DNA from: Wenzhouxiangella sp.
GTDB lineage: Bacteria; Pseudomonadota; Gammaproteobacteria; Xanthomonadales; Wenzhouxiangellaceae
Assembly: GCA_007116585.1 (NCBI GenBank)
Contig: SKIE01000080.1
Location: 1 to 11,434, forward strand
Length of the DNA: 11,434 nucleotides
Direction of reading: 5' to 3'
A program made the position numbers and the translations under genes. The notes beneath the pieces are model-generated. The model did not search any database. It was not told the origin of the DNA and saw nothing but the letters and a program-made list of their open reading frames with translations. Below, one piece after another: positions 1-7,019 of this stretch (position 1 is the first letter of the stretch; each line of letters starts with the position of its first letter).

Positions 1-611
1 GACTCAAAAGCGATCGCCAGCATCAGCCCCGGATGGTGCTCTGTGGCATCAATCTGGCGGGTACCGAACAAGATGGCGAACAGGGCCAGCAACAGGGCCA
101 CGCCCAGCGCGGTGTCAGTCAAAATCGGGCCAGGCTCGGTGGCAAGCCTCAGGGGCGCGTCGACATCCGCGGTCAGCAGTTCAAAGCCCATGGCAATGCC
201 CTTGAGCTGCAGTGCGATATATGGCAGCACGCCGAGGACCGCGACCATCGTTACCAGCACCGCCAGCCGGCGCGTCTTGCCAAACCGTGAGGCCAGAAAA
301 TCCGATATCGAGGTCACCTTCTGTTCTTTGGCAACCCGCACCATGCGCTGCAGAAAACCGCCGAGGACCAGAAACATCAGGATCGGGCCGAGATAGACCG
401 GCAGAAAGTCCCAACCACTGCTTGCAGCCTGCCCGACGGCTCCATAGAAAGTCCATGACGTACAGTAGACCGCCAGCGACAGGCTGTAGATCAAAGGCTG
501 AGCGGCCAGCCGCCCGCGCCGCTCGGCAACCCGGTCTCCCCACCAGGCGACGAAAAACAACAGCGCCACGTAGGCCAGTGAGACCAGCACCAGGAGCGCG
601 GGAGAAAACAT
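1..611 (-). CDS. Sodium:solute symporter-like sensor protein, probably a CrbS/CbrA-type histidine kinase (N-terminal 203 aa, cut by left edge)
   Basis: Reading the minus strand from ATG at 611-609 gives 203 uninterrupted residues to the window edge. The protein begins MFSPALLVLVSLAYVALLFF and is a run of hydrophobic helices. Landmarks in order are AVYCTSWTFYGAVG, FLPVYLGP, VTSISDFLASRFGKT, PYIALQLKGIAMG and TRQIDATEHHPGLMLAIAFE. Each aligns with the same landmark in the full-length symporter-kinase at 3866-6598 (AVYATAWTYFGSVG, FLPIYLGP, ITSVADFIASRYGK, PYIALQLKAISSG, TRHLDVTERHEGMVAAIAFE), and the start lines up with that paralogue's MISPAVV. This marks the symporter-like half of a sensor kinase rather than a plain transporter, but the kinase half lies outside the window, so that part is inference. 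No good ribosome binding site precedes the ATG. It is divergent from the symporter operon and could regulate it. Confidence is high for the SSS family and moderate for kinase identity. Confidence 0.82.
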   Translation of the reverse strand, partial: MFSPALLVLVSLAYVALLFFVAWWGDRVAERRGRLAAQPLIYSLSLAVYCTSWTFYGAVGQAASSGWDFLPVYLGPILMFLVLGGFLQRMVRVAKEQKVTSISDFLASRFGKTRRLAVLVTMVAVLGVLPYIALQLKGIAMGFELLTADVDAPLRLATEPGPILTDTALGVALLLALFAILFGTRQIDATEHHPGLMLAIAFE

Positions 612-793
612 CAGCCGGGGCGCGAGCCGGTCGCGTGCTGGTCGGGCATGGCCATCTGGTCCGGGTCGATGCGCGAAACCGCATGATAGCAAGGCTTGGC
701 GCCTGACTGCCTACTTTGGTCGTATGGGTTTTCGGGCGGGGGCTGCATACACTCTGGCGACAACAATCATCATCCACGAGGGAAGAGCGCACC
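612..793. promoter_or_regulatory. Divergent intergenic region between the SSS sensor gene and the symporter operon
   Basis: These 182 bases separate two divergently oriented genes and so should hold promoters for both. On the plus strand the best -10-like string is TACACT at 748-753, with no good -35 at standard spacing. On the minus strand there is a better extended -10 candidate, listed separately. I see no convincing CRP-type palindrome and no sigma-54 site with correct spacing. A GAGGGAAGAG stretch around 778-787 is the ribosome binding site of the 794 gene. Calling the region regulatory rests on gene arrangement, not on a recognised operator. Confidence 0.5.
683..691 (-). promoter_or_regulatory. 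Candidate extended -10 element for the leftward SSS sensor gene
   Basis: On the minus strand, positions 691-683 read TGCTATCAT. This matches an extended sigma-70 -10 (TGnTATAAT) with one mismatch. The -35 region at 17-bp spacing (711-706, GGCAGT) is poor, which is tolerated for extended -10 promoters. Transcription would begin near 676, leaving a leader of about 65 nt before the ATG at 611. Short AT-richer strings in GC-rich DNA can arise by chance, so this is a candidate only. Confidence 0.3.
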
Positions 794-1075
794 ATGTCCG
801 ACGACAAATCCGACGATAAGTCAGCCGCGGCCTACTGGTCAGCCAATATTCGGATCATCATGATTTGCCTGGTCATCTGGGCGGTGGTGTCTTACGGCTT
901 CGCCATATTTCTCAGGCCGGTGCTGGCCATGCTGCCGATCACCATCGGCGGCACCGATTTGGGTTTCTGGTTTGCCCAGCAGGGCTCCATCCTGACTTTT
1001 ATCGTGCTGATCTTCTACTACACCTGGTACATGAATCGGGTTGATCGCGAATTCGGCGTCGACGAACAGGAATAA
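794..1075 (+). CDS. DUF4212 small subunit of a sodium/solute symporter (93 aa)
   Basis: This small inner-membrane protein is the partner always found just before VC_2705-type symporters (Na_symport_sm/DUF4212 family). The large subunit is expected to carry the transport path, and the small one to assist assembly or function. Two transmembrane helices are visible, about residues 20-42 and 63-80. Family landmarks are the AYWSANIRI motif at 13-21, LGFWFAQQGSI at 56-66 and YMNRVDREFGV at 79-89. The tail is acidic. The ATG at 794 is preferred over an in-frame TTG at 716 because a purine-rich site (GAGGGAAGAG, about 778-787) sits at the right distance and the family N-terminus begins close to this point. 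The N-terminus contains a small acidic direct repeat, SDDKSDDKS. The stop is 15 nt before the next start, so the two subunits are surely co-transcribed. Identification is confident; the transported solute is not known from the sequence. Confidence 0.93.
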   Translation: MSDDKSDDKSAAAYWSANIRIIMICLVIWAVVSYGFAIFLRPVLAMLPITIGGTDLGFWFAQQGSILTFIVLIFYYTWYMNRVDREFGVDEQE

Positions 1076-1090
1076 GGGAGCAGAAACCGC

Positions 1091-2863
1091 ATGGACCAGT
1101 TCACACTGAACCTGATTTTCGTCGGGGCCTCGTTTGCGCTCTACATCGGCATTGCCATCTGGGCGCGCGCCGGCAACACCTCGGATTTTTACGCCGCCAG
1201 CCGCGGCGTCAACCCGATTGTTAACGGCGCGGCCACCGCGGCCGACTGGATGTCAGCGGCCTCGTTCATCTCCATGGCCGGCCTGATCGCCTTTGTCGGC
1301 TACGGCAACTCCAGCTTCCTGATGGGCTGGACCGGCGGCTATGTGCTGCTGGCACTGCTGCTGGCGCCGTATCTGCGCAAGTTCGGCCGCTTTACGGTAC
1401 CGGAATTCATCGGCGACCGTTTCTACAGTCAGACAGCGCGAGTTGTTGCCGTCGTGTGCCTGCTGGTCTGCTCCATCACCTACGTGATCGGCCAGATGAC
1501 GGGCGCCGGCGTGGCCTTCTCCCGCTTCCTGGAGGTACAGAACACCACGGGGCTGCTGATCGCGGCCGGCGTGGTTTTCCTGTACGCCGTGCTCGGCGGC
1601 ATGAAAGGCATTACCTATACCCAACTGGCGCAGTACTGCGTCCTGATCACCGCCTACACCATCCCGGCGGTGTTCATATCTCTCCAGCTGACCGGCAATC
1701 CCATCCCGCCGCTGGGTCTGTTCTCAACCCATGCTGAATCCGGCATGCCGCTGCTTTCGAAACTCGACGAAGTCTTGATGGAACTGGGCTTCCATGATTA
1801 CACGGGCCACCACGGCTCAATGCTCAATATGGCGTTGTTCACCCTGTCGCTGATGGTGGGCACTGCCGGCCTGCCGCACGTCATCATCCGCTTCTTCACC
1901 GTGCCGAAGGTTTCTGATGCGCGCAAGTCCGCAGGCTGGGCGCTGGTTTTCATCGCCCTGCTGTACCTGACCGCACCGGCGGTGGGTGCCATGGCCAAAC
2001 TCAACATCATCACCACCATCTATCCGGACGGCACCGCCGCAGAGCCCATCCGCTACGACGAACGACCGGACTGGATGCGGAACTGGGAGCAAACCGGGCT
2101 GCTCGCGTTTGAGGACAAGAACAACGACGGTCGCATCCAGTACTACAACGACACTTCGGAAGAGTTTGCGTCGGTCGCCGAAGCGCGCGGCTGGGAGGGC
2201 AATGAAGTAGTGAATTTCAACCGCGACATCCTGGTGCTGGCCAACCCCGAGATTGCCCAACTGCCCGGCTGGGTCATCGCGCTGATCGCGGCCGGCGGCC
2301 TGGCCGCCGCCCTGTCGACCGCTGCGGGTCTGCTGCTGGCCATTTCCTCGGCCATCAGCCACGACATGCTCAAATCGGTACTGATGCCGAGGATCACCGA
2401 CAAGCAGGAACTCATGGCGGCGCGGATATCCATGGCCTTTGCCATTGCGCTGGCCACGTATCTCGGGTTGAACCCGCCAGGCTTCGCCGCGCAGGTGGTT
2501 GCCCTGGCCTTTGGTCTGGCCGCCGCCACGCTGTTCCCGGCCCTGATGATGGGTATTTTCTCGAAGAAAATGAACACTCAGGGGGCCGTGGCGGGCATGC
2601 TGGTCGGGCTGTTCGCCACCCTGCTCTATATCTTCACCTACCTGGGCTGGTTCTTCTTCCCGGGCACCAACATGCTGGAAAACACGCCCGACAACTGGCT
2701 GTTTGGCATCTCGCCGCTGTCCTTCGGCGCGGTCGGCGCAGGGCTCAACTTCCTGACGGCCTACATTGTGATGAAGCTCACCGCAGACCCGCCGGAGCAC
2801 ATCCAGGAACTGGTCGAGAGCATTCGCGTACCGCGAGGTTCGGCCGGAGCCATCGACCACTAA
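1091..2863 (+). CDS. Sodium:solute symporter, VC_2705/ActP-like subfamily (590 aa)
   Basis: This is a large inner-membrane Na+-coupled symporter of the SSS family, related to the acetate permease ActP. Acetate or another short carboxylate is the likely cargo by family and context. About 13 hydrophobic helices are visible. The SSS core shows NGAATAADWMSAASFISMAG at 45-64, FTVPEFIGDRFYS at 101-113, and GTAGLPHVIIRFFTVPKVSD at 257-276, which is the classical SSS signature region. The subfamily's long extracytoplasmic insert lies at about 305-392. It contains EDKNNDGRIQYYND (341-354), which resembles an EF-hand calcium loop. The ATG at 1091 follows a GGGAG ribosome binding site (1076-1080) directly after the DUF4212 stop, consistent with translational coupling. 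A strong hairpin follows the gene. I did not assign the symbol actP because canonical ActP pairs with DUF485, whereas this subfamily pairs with DUF4212. Family call confident; substrate inferred. Confidence 0.93.
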   Translation: MDQFTLNLIFVGASFALYIGIAIWARAGNTSDFYAASRGVNPIVNGAATAADWMSAASFISMAGLIAFVGYGNSSFLMGWTGGYVLLALLLAPYLRKFGRFTVPEFIGDRFYSQTARVVAVVCLLVCSITYVIGQMTGAGVAFSRFLEVQNTTGLLIAAGVVFLYAVLGGMKGITYTQLAQYCVLITAYTIPAVFISLQLTGNPIPPLGLFSTHAESGMPLLSKLDEVLMELGFHDYTGHHGSMLNMALFTLSLMVGTAGLPHVIIRFFTVPKVSDARKSAGWALVFIALLYLTAPAVGAMAKLNIITTIYPDGTAAEPIRYDERPDWMRNWEQTGLLAFEDKNNDGRIQYYNDTSEEFASVAEARGWEGNEVVNFNRDILVLANPEIAQLPGWVIALIAAGGLAAALSTAAGLLLAISSAISHDMLKSVLMPRITDKQELMAARISMAFAIALATYLGLNPPGFAAQVVALAFGLAAATLFPALMMGIFSKKMNTQGAVAGMLVGLFATLLYIFTYLGWFFFPGTNMLENTPDNWLFGISPLSFGAVGAGLNFLTAYIVMKLTADPPEHIQELVESIRVPRGSAGAIDH

Positions 2864-2914
2864 GCGGGACGTTCGCCGCCGGGCGCCTGGTGCCCGACGA
2901 CAGGAAGACAGGCA

Positions 2915-2941
2915 ACTGCCCGGCCCTTGTGGCCGGGCAGT
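2915..2941 (+). terminator. Hairpin terminator after the symporter gene
   Basis: ACTGCCCGGCC at 2915-2925 pairs perfectly with GGCCGGGCAGT at 2931-2941, giving an 11-bp, very GC-rich stem around a 5-nt CTTGT loop. It begins 52 nt after the symporter stop. The downstream side (TATGCTTTC) has only a broken T tract, so termination may be incomplete, or the hairpin may protect the 3' end. No gene overlaps it. Confidence 0.65.
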
Positions 2942-2978
2942 ATGCTTTCAGGGGCTATTACTGACGGATCTGCCAACC

Positions 2979-3500
2979 ATGCTGCTGGAGTTTATTGCCG
3001 CGATTGTTCTGGGCCTTGGCGTTGCCGGTTTGATGATGGCGCTGAACGTCGCCTCCGGACGCCGCCTGCCGGCCTGGCTGACGCCGGCCAGTGCCGGGCT
3101 TGCCATGATCGCTTTCATGGTCGGCATGGAATATTCGTGGCTCGAGCGAACCAGCAGCAACCTGCCCGATGGCGTCGAGGTGGTCTCGGTCAGCGAGGAA
3201 TCCATGTGGTACCGCCCGTGGACCTACCTGCGGCCACTGAGCCTGAGACTGGTGGCGGTCGACACCCGCCGCAACCGCAGCCATGCCGAACAGCCCGGAC
3301 AGGTCATGACCAGCGTTCTGCTGATGGGGCGCTGGATGCCGACGCGGCAAATCCCGGTGGTGTTCGACTGCGTCAACGATCGTCGAGCCGATTTGGCGGC
3401 CGACGTGGAGCTGGGGCCGGATGGCCAGCTCCACGGCGCCCAGTGGCGTCGGCTGAGCCCGGACGATCCCGCGCTTGCCGCCGCCTGTAACGCATCTTGA
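2979..3500 (+). CDS. Unrecognised protein with two N-terminal membrane helices and a soluble C-terminal domain (173 aa)
   Basis: I do not recognise the family. Two hydrophobic helices are visible at about 3-22 and 35-52. The linker between them carries an arginine pair (GRRLP), so by the positive-inside rule the linker is cytoplasmic and the remaining roughly 120 residues face the periplasm. That domain has a run of beta-like segments (GVEVVSVSEESMWYRPWTYL, LRLVAVD, SVLLMGRWMPTRQIPVVFDC) and only two cysteines, C131 and C170, which could form a disulfide. The ATG at 2979 has only a weak site upstream (ACGGA, about 2964-2968), but it starts exactly at a membrane helix. The gene lies between two transport/sensing operons, separated by a hairpin before it and 174 nt after it. 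Its composition matches its neighbours, so it looks native. A role in envelope or transporter support is only a guess from context. Confidence 0.75.
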   Translation: MLLEFIAAIVLGLGVAGLMMALNVASGRRLPAWLTPASAGLAMIAFMVGMEYSWLERTSSNLPDGVEVVSVSEESMWYRPWTYLRPLSLRLVAVDTRRNRSHAEQPGQVMTSVLLMGRWMPTRQIPVVFDCVNDRRADLAADVELGPDGQLHGAQWRRLSPDDPALAAACNAS

Positions 3501-3674
3501 GCGGCCGCCCTCTACAACCAAAGTCGAAGCGAAAAGGTCCGGCCTGCTTGCTACCGTGGTGCAATGAACGGGGCCGGTGGAGCCACCTGCCAATGCATCC
3601 AGCGACATTTCAAGGCCTGCGTCTTTGCCTTGAACGGGCCTCGTCTTCAGTGATGGCCTTGCGCGGGAGATGAC
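3501..3674. other. 174-nt gap upstream of the sensor operon, no gene seen
   Basis: I find no convincing coding sequence on either strand here. A small stem can form between CAAGGC (3611-3616) and GCCTTG (3627-3632) with a 10-nt loop, too weak to call a terminator. A tight GGTGG/CCACC inverted repeat (3576-3587) has only a 2-nt gap, which could suit protein binding better than a hairpin. The promoter of the downstream five-gene run is expected here but I cannot point to one. GGGAG at 3664-3668 is the ribosome binding site of the TTG-initiated gene at 3675. Confidence 0.35.
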
Positions 3675-3869
3675 TTGAAACATGCCCTGATTCAGCGTCT
3701 GATCGCCCTGTTCTGCCTGGGCTGGCTGTTGTTCAGTTTTCCCTTGCTGGCACTCTGGGACCGTGAGGCGACCATGTTCGGTCTGCCGCTGCTGCCTGGC
3801 GGCCTGTTTCTGACCTGGGCGGTCCTGATCGCGCTGCTGGCCTGGTTGATGGAGCGGTCAGAGCGATGA
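3675..3869 (+). CDS. Small two-helix membrane peptide coupled to the sensor kinase, CbrX-like (64 aa, TTG start)
   Basis: The protein has two hydrophobic helices (about 8-26 and 38-58) with the short polar segment LWDREATMFGLP between them and a charged end, MERSER. The TTG at 3675 is chosen because GGGAG lies 6 nt upstream and the only in-frame ATG would remove the first helix. The gene ends in an ATGA overlap with the kinase start at 3866, so translation of the two should be linked. Pseudomonas has a similar arrangement: the small gene cbrX overlaps the start of cbrA, whose product is also a symporter-histidine kinase. The similarity here is in position, size and topology; I have not shown sequence homology. 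Its job could be purely translational (setting kinase level) or as a membrane partner of the sensor. Confidence 0.75.
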   Translation: MKHALIQRLIALFCLGWLLFSFPLLALWDREATMFGLPLLPGGLFLTWAVLIALLAWLMERSER

Positions 3870-6598
3870 TTTCGCCGGCAGTCGTCATCGGCACGGCCTT
3901 CGCCTACCTGATGTTGCTGTTCGTGATTGCCTGGTACGGCGACCGTCGGGCGGCGGGTGGTCGCTCCATCATCGCCAGCCCGTGGGTCTATGCGCTGTCC
4001 ATCGCCGTCTACGCCACGGCCTGGACCTACTTCGGCAGCGTTGGCCGTGCCACCGTCGACGGCGTCTGGTTCCTGCCCATCTATCTCGGCCCGACGCTGG
4101 CCATGATCCTCGGCTGGGTCCTGATCCGGAAGATGGTGCGCATTGCCCGCACCTACCGCATCACCTCGGTCGCGGATTTCATTGCCAGCCGCTACGGCAA
4201 AAGCCCGCTGCTGGCCGGCCTGGTGACCCTGATCACCGTGGTTGGCATCGTGCCCTACATTGCCCTGCAGCTCAAGGCGATTTCCAGCGGCTATGCCATC
4301 CTGACCACCCCGGCGGAACACGAACCGGTTGCAGCAATACGCTGGTGGCAGGACTCGACCCTTTATGTAGCCCTCGCCCTGGCCGGCTTCATCATCCTGT
4401 TCGGCACGCGCCATCTCGACGTCACCGAGCGTCACGAAGGCATGGTGGCCGCCATCGCCTTCGAGTCGCTGGTCAAGCTGATTGCATTTCTCGCGGTGGG
4501 CCTGTTCGTGGCCTACGGTCTGTTCAATGGTATCGGAGACATCTTTGCCCGGGCCATGGCCGATGAGGAACTGTCTCGCCTGCTGCGGTTTGATAACGGC
4601 GGCGACGACCGCTACGTGTTCTCGCAATGGTTTTCGCTGATTCTGCTGGCCATGCTGGCGTTTTTGTTCTTGCCGCGCCAGTTCCAGGTCATGGTGGTCG
4701 AAAACGTCGACGAGAATCATCTGCGCCGGGCCGCCTGGGTATTTCCGCTCTACCTGCTGTTGATCAATATTTTTGTGCTGCCGATCGCGCTCGGCGGGCT
4801 GCTCTACTTCGGCGGCAACGAAGCGAACCCCGACATGTTCGTGCTGTCGCTGCCGCTGGCCGAAGAGCTGAAAATGCTCGCTCTGTTTGTCTTCATCGGC
4901 GGGCTATCGGCCGCCACCGGCATGGTCATTGTGGAAGCAATCGCGGTCTCGACCATGGTCTGTAACGATCTGGTCATGCCGCTGCTGCTGCGAACGCGCC
5001 GGTTTCGCGGCCGCTCCGGCGGTGATCTGACCCGTCTGCTGCTGACCATCCGCCGACTGGCCATTTTGCTGCTGCTGCTGCTGGGTTACGTCTACTACCG
5101 CGCAGCCGGCGAAGCCTATGCCCTGGTCAGTATCGGCCTGATCAGCTTTGCCGCCGTGGCTCAGTTTGCGCCGGCCGCGCTGGGCGGCATGTACTGGAAA
5201 GGCGGTACCCGGGCCGGAGTGCTGGCCGGCCTGGTGGCCGGCTTCGGTTTCTGGGTCTACACCCTGATGCTGCCGTCGATCGCCAAATCCGGCTGGATGC
5301 CGACCGGTTTTGTTGATCACGGTCTGTTTGGTCTGGCCTGGCTGCGTCCCGAGGCGTTTCTGGGGCTGGAGGGACTGGACGGCCTGACCCACTCGCTGTT
5401 CTGGAGCCTGCTGGCCAATGTCGGAGCCTATGTGCTGGTCTCCCTGTACACCCGCCCCAGCGCGCGCGAGGCCAGCCAGGCCCTGCTGTTCGTGGACGTA
5501 TTCCGGCGCGCCCCTGAAGGCCAGCCGGTCTTCTGGCAGGGTCGCGCCCGCACGCGTGACCTGGTCCGTCTGACCGAGCGTTTTCTGGGCCAGAAACGGG
5601 CTCATGCCATGTTCGAGGACTACGCGACAGAGACCGGCACCCCGGCCGGAGAACACGCCGATGCACGCCTGGTTCAGCGCGTGGAAACCCAGCTGGCCGG
5701 AGCAATCGGCGGCGCGTCGGCTCGCATCATGGTCGCCTCGGTGGTCGAGAAAGAAGACGAGCTCGGGCTCGATGACGTGATGCGAATCCTGGACGAGGCC
5801 TCTCAGCTGCGCCGCTACTCGCATGCGCTGGAGGAAAAATCACGCTCGCTGCAGCAGGCCACCGAGGAACTGCGGGCGGCCAATGAACAACTTAAAAGCC
5901 TGGACCGGCTCAAGGACGATTTCATGTCGTCGGTCACCCATGAACTGCGCACACCGCTGACCTCGATTCGGGCGCTGACCGAGATGCTGCGAGACGACCC
6001 CGAGATGCCCACCGAGCAGCGTCAGGAGTTTCTCGGCATCATGGCCGCCGAAACCCAGCGCCTGAGCCGGCTGGTCGGCCAGGTGCTGGACATGGCCCGG
6101 ATCGAAGCCGGCCATGCCGACTGGCACAACACCGAACTGCTGATGCCCGAGATCGTCCAGCAGGCGGTCAACAGCACCCGCGGCGCCTTCGAGGAACGCA
6201 AGGTCACGGTGCAGGTGCACGACCCGGATCCGGCGCGCCCGATTCTGGCCGACGCGGACCGCCTGATTCAGGTCCTGCTGAACCTGCTGACCAACGCGCT
6301 GAAATTTGTACCTGACGATCACGGTCGGGTCGATATCGAGATTCGTGATCGCAACGATGGCGTGCACGTGACGGTGACCGATAATGGACCCGGAATCTCG
6401 CCGGCCGACCAGGCCGTCGTGTTCGAGAAATTCCGCCAGGTCGGAGACACACAGCACGCGGGTAGCGGGCTGGGCCTGCCCATCAGCCGCCAGATCATCG
6501 AGCATTTTGGCGGCGCGATGTGGCTGGAATCCGAACCCGGGAAAGGCGCACGCTTCGGCTTTTTCCTGCCGCGGAAATCACGCGGAGACCGGACGTGA
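3866..6598 (+). CDS. Sodium:solute symporter-histidine kinase sensor (910 aa)
   Basis: This is a membrane sensor kinase of the CbrA/CrbS/MxtR architecture. Residues 1 to about 530 form an SSS-family membrane domain of about 13 helices (AVYATAWTYFGSVG at 47-60, VPYIALQLKAISSG at 129-142, FLPRQFQVMVVENVDENHLR at 268-287). Residues about 540-630 resemble the STAC linker domain (DLVRLTERFLGQKRAHAMFE). No separate PAS domain is evident. A helical, likely coiled-coil stretch covers about 636-685. The HisKA H-box is SSVTHELRTPLTS with phospho-acceptor H692. The ATPase domain is intact: N-box LLNLLTNALKF (N806, N810), G1 DNGPG (839-843), F-box VFEKF (852-856) and G2 GSGLGL (866-871). It should therefore autophosphorylate. 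The start overlaps the preceding gene by ATGA, and the receiver gene begins 46 nt downstream. The ligand is unknown; proximity to a carboxylate symporter suggests acetate or a related solute, and whether the SSS domain still transports cannot be told from sequence alone. Confidence 0.93.
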   Translation: MISPAVVIGTAFAYLMLLFVIAWYGDRRAAGGRSIIASPWVYALSIAVYATAWTYFGSVGRATVDGVWFLPIYLGPTLAMILGWVLIRKMVRIARTYRITSVADFIASRYGKSPLLAGLVTLITVVGIVPYIALQLKAISSGYAILTTPAEHEPVAAIRWWQDSTLYVALALAGFIILFGTRHLDVTERHEGMVAAIAFESLVKLIAFLAVGLFVAYGLFNGIGDIFARAMADEELSRLLRFDNGGDDRYVFSQWFSLILLAMLAFLFLPRQFQVMVVENVDENHLRRAAWVFPLYLLLINIFVLPIALGGLLYFGGNEANPDMFVLSLPLAEELKMLALFVFIGGLSAATGMVIVEAIAVSTMVCNDLVMPLLLRTRRFRGRSGGDLTRLLLTIRRLAILLLLLLGYVYYRAAGEAYALVSIGLISFAAVAQFAPAALGGMYWKGGTRAGVLAGLVAGFGFWVYTLMLPSIAKSGWMPTGFVDHGLFGLAWLRPEAFLGLEGLDGLTHSLFWSLLANVGAYVLVSLYTRPSAREASQALLFVDVFRRAPEGQPVFWQGRARTRDLVRLTERFLGQKRAHAMFEDYATETGTPAGEHADARLVQRVETQLAGAIGGASARIMVASVVEKEDELGLDDVMRILDEASQLRRYSHALEEKSRSLQQATEELRAANEQLKSLDRLKDDFMSSVTHELRTPLTSIRALTEMLRDDPEMPTEQRQEFLGIMAAETQRLSRLVGQVLDMARIEAGHADWHNTELLMPEIVQQAVNSTRGAFEERKVTVQVHDPDPARPILADADRLIQVLLNLLTNALKFVPDDHGRVDIEIRDRNDGVHVTVTDNGPGISPADQAVVFEKFRQVGDTQHAGSGLGLPISRQIIEHFGGAMWLESEPGKGARFGFFLPRKSRGDRT

Positions 6599-6644
6599 AC
6601 AGAAGCCGGCACCCCGCACTGCAAGTGAAGAGAGGATTGACAGC

Positions 6645-7019
6645 ATGGCCAAGAGAATTCTGATCGCCGACGACGAACCGAATATCGTCATCTCGCTGGA
6701 ATACCTGATGCGCCGCGAGGGATATGAGGTTGGGGTGGCCCGTGACGGTAACGAGGCGCTGGAGATGATTCGCCGCCAGCCTCCGGACCTCGTGCTGCTC
6801 GACGCCATGATGCCGGGCAAGAGCGGCTTTGAGGTTTGCCAGCAGGTCCGCGCTGACGAGGCGCTGGGCAGCGTTCGCATCCTCATGCTGACGGCCAAGG
6901 GACGGGAAAACGACATGACCAAGGGCAAGGCGCTGGGCGTCGATGCCTACGTTGTCAAGCCCTTCTCCACTCGCGACCTGGCCGAACAGGTTCGCGACAT
7001 TCTGGACAGCTCGCGGTGA
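6645..7019 (+). CDS. Stand-alone response-regulator receiver domain (124 aa)
   Basis: This CheY-like receiver is the likely phosphorylation target of the kinase just upstream. The conserved set is complete: acidic pair D9 and D10 (ILIADDEPN), phospho-acceptor D53 (LVLLDAMMPGKSG), switch threonine T83 (MLTAKG) and lysine K105 (VVKPFS). The protein ends 15 residues after the KPF motif's SerThr, so there is no DNA-binding, enzymatic or other output domain. The ATG at 6645 is preceded by AGAGGA (6631-6636), 8 nt away. Its stop overlaps the GTG start of the next gene (GTGA, 7016-7019), so the receiver and the exonuclease fusion are probably made in fixed proportion. A single-domain receiver must act by binding another protein. 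The next gene's kinase-like cytoplasmic domain is the obvious candidate partner, by inference from arrangement. Confidence 0.93.
   Translation: MAKRILIADDEPNIVISLEYLMRREGYEVGVARDGNEALEMIRRQPPDLVLLDAMMPGKSGFEVCQQVRADEALGSVRILMLTAKGRENDMTKGKALGVDAYVVKPFSTRDLAEQVRDILDSSR

Noticed and set aside
697..711. Possible sigma-54 promoter (TGGCGCCTGACTGCC)
   Set aside because: The GG and GC dinucleotides are separated by 9 nt instead of the required 10, and the flanking consensus is weak.
716..793. Longer N-terminus for the DUF4212 protein from a TTG at 716
   Set aside because: The extension has no family similarity and no ribosome binding site, and would overlap the promoter region; the ATG at 794 fits the family length.
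181..807. 208-aa open frame on the minus strand across the left intergenic region
   Set aside because: It is out of frame with the SSS sensor coding frame that reads cleanly from 611 to the left edge, and has no sensible motifs.
1817..2860. Long open frame (347 aa) on the minus strand opposite the symporter
   Set aside because: It is rich in Gln, Arg, Gly and His, has no recognisable motif, and lies wholly antisense to a gene with clear family motifs. This is typical of GC-rich codon shadowing.
3692..4720. Long open frame (342 aa) on the minus strand over the kinase start
   Set aside because: Low-complexity composition and no domain; the plus strand carries clear SSS motifs throughout.
5068..5083. 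Short run of GCT/CTG triplets
   Set aside because: It simply encodes a leucine run inside a membrane helix of the kinase and is too short to be a meaningful repeat.
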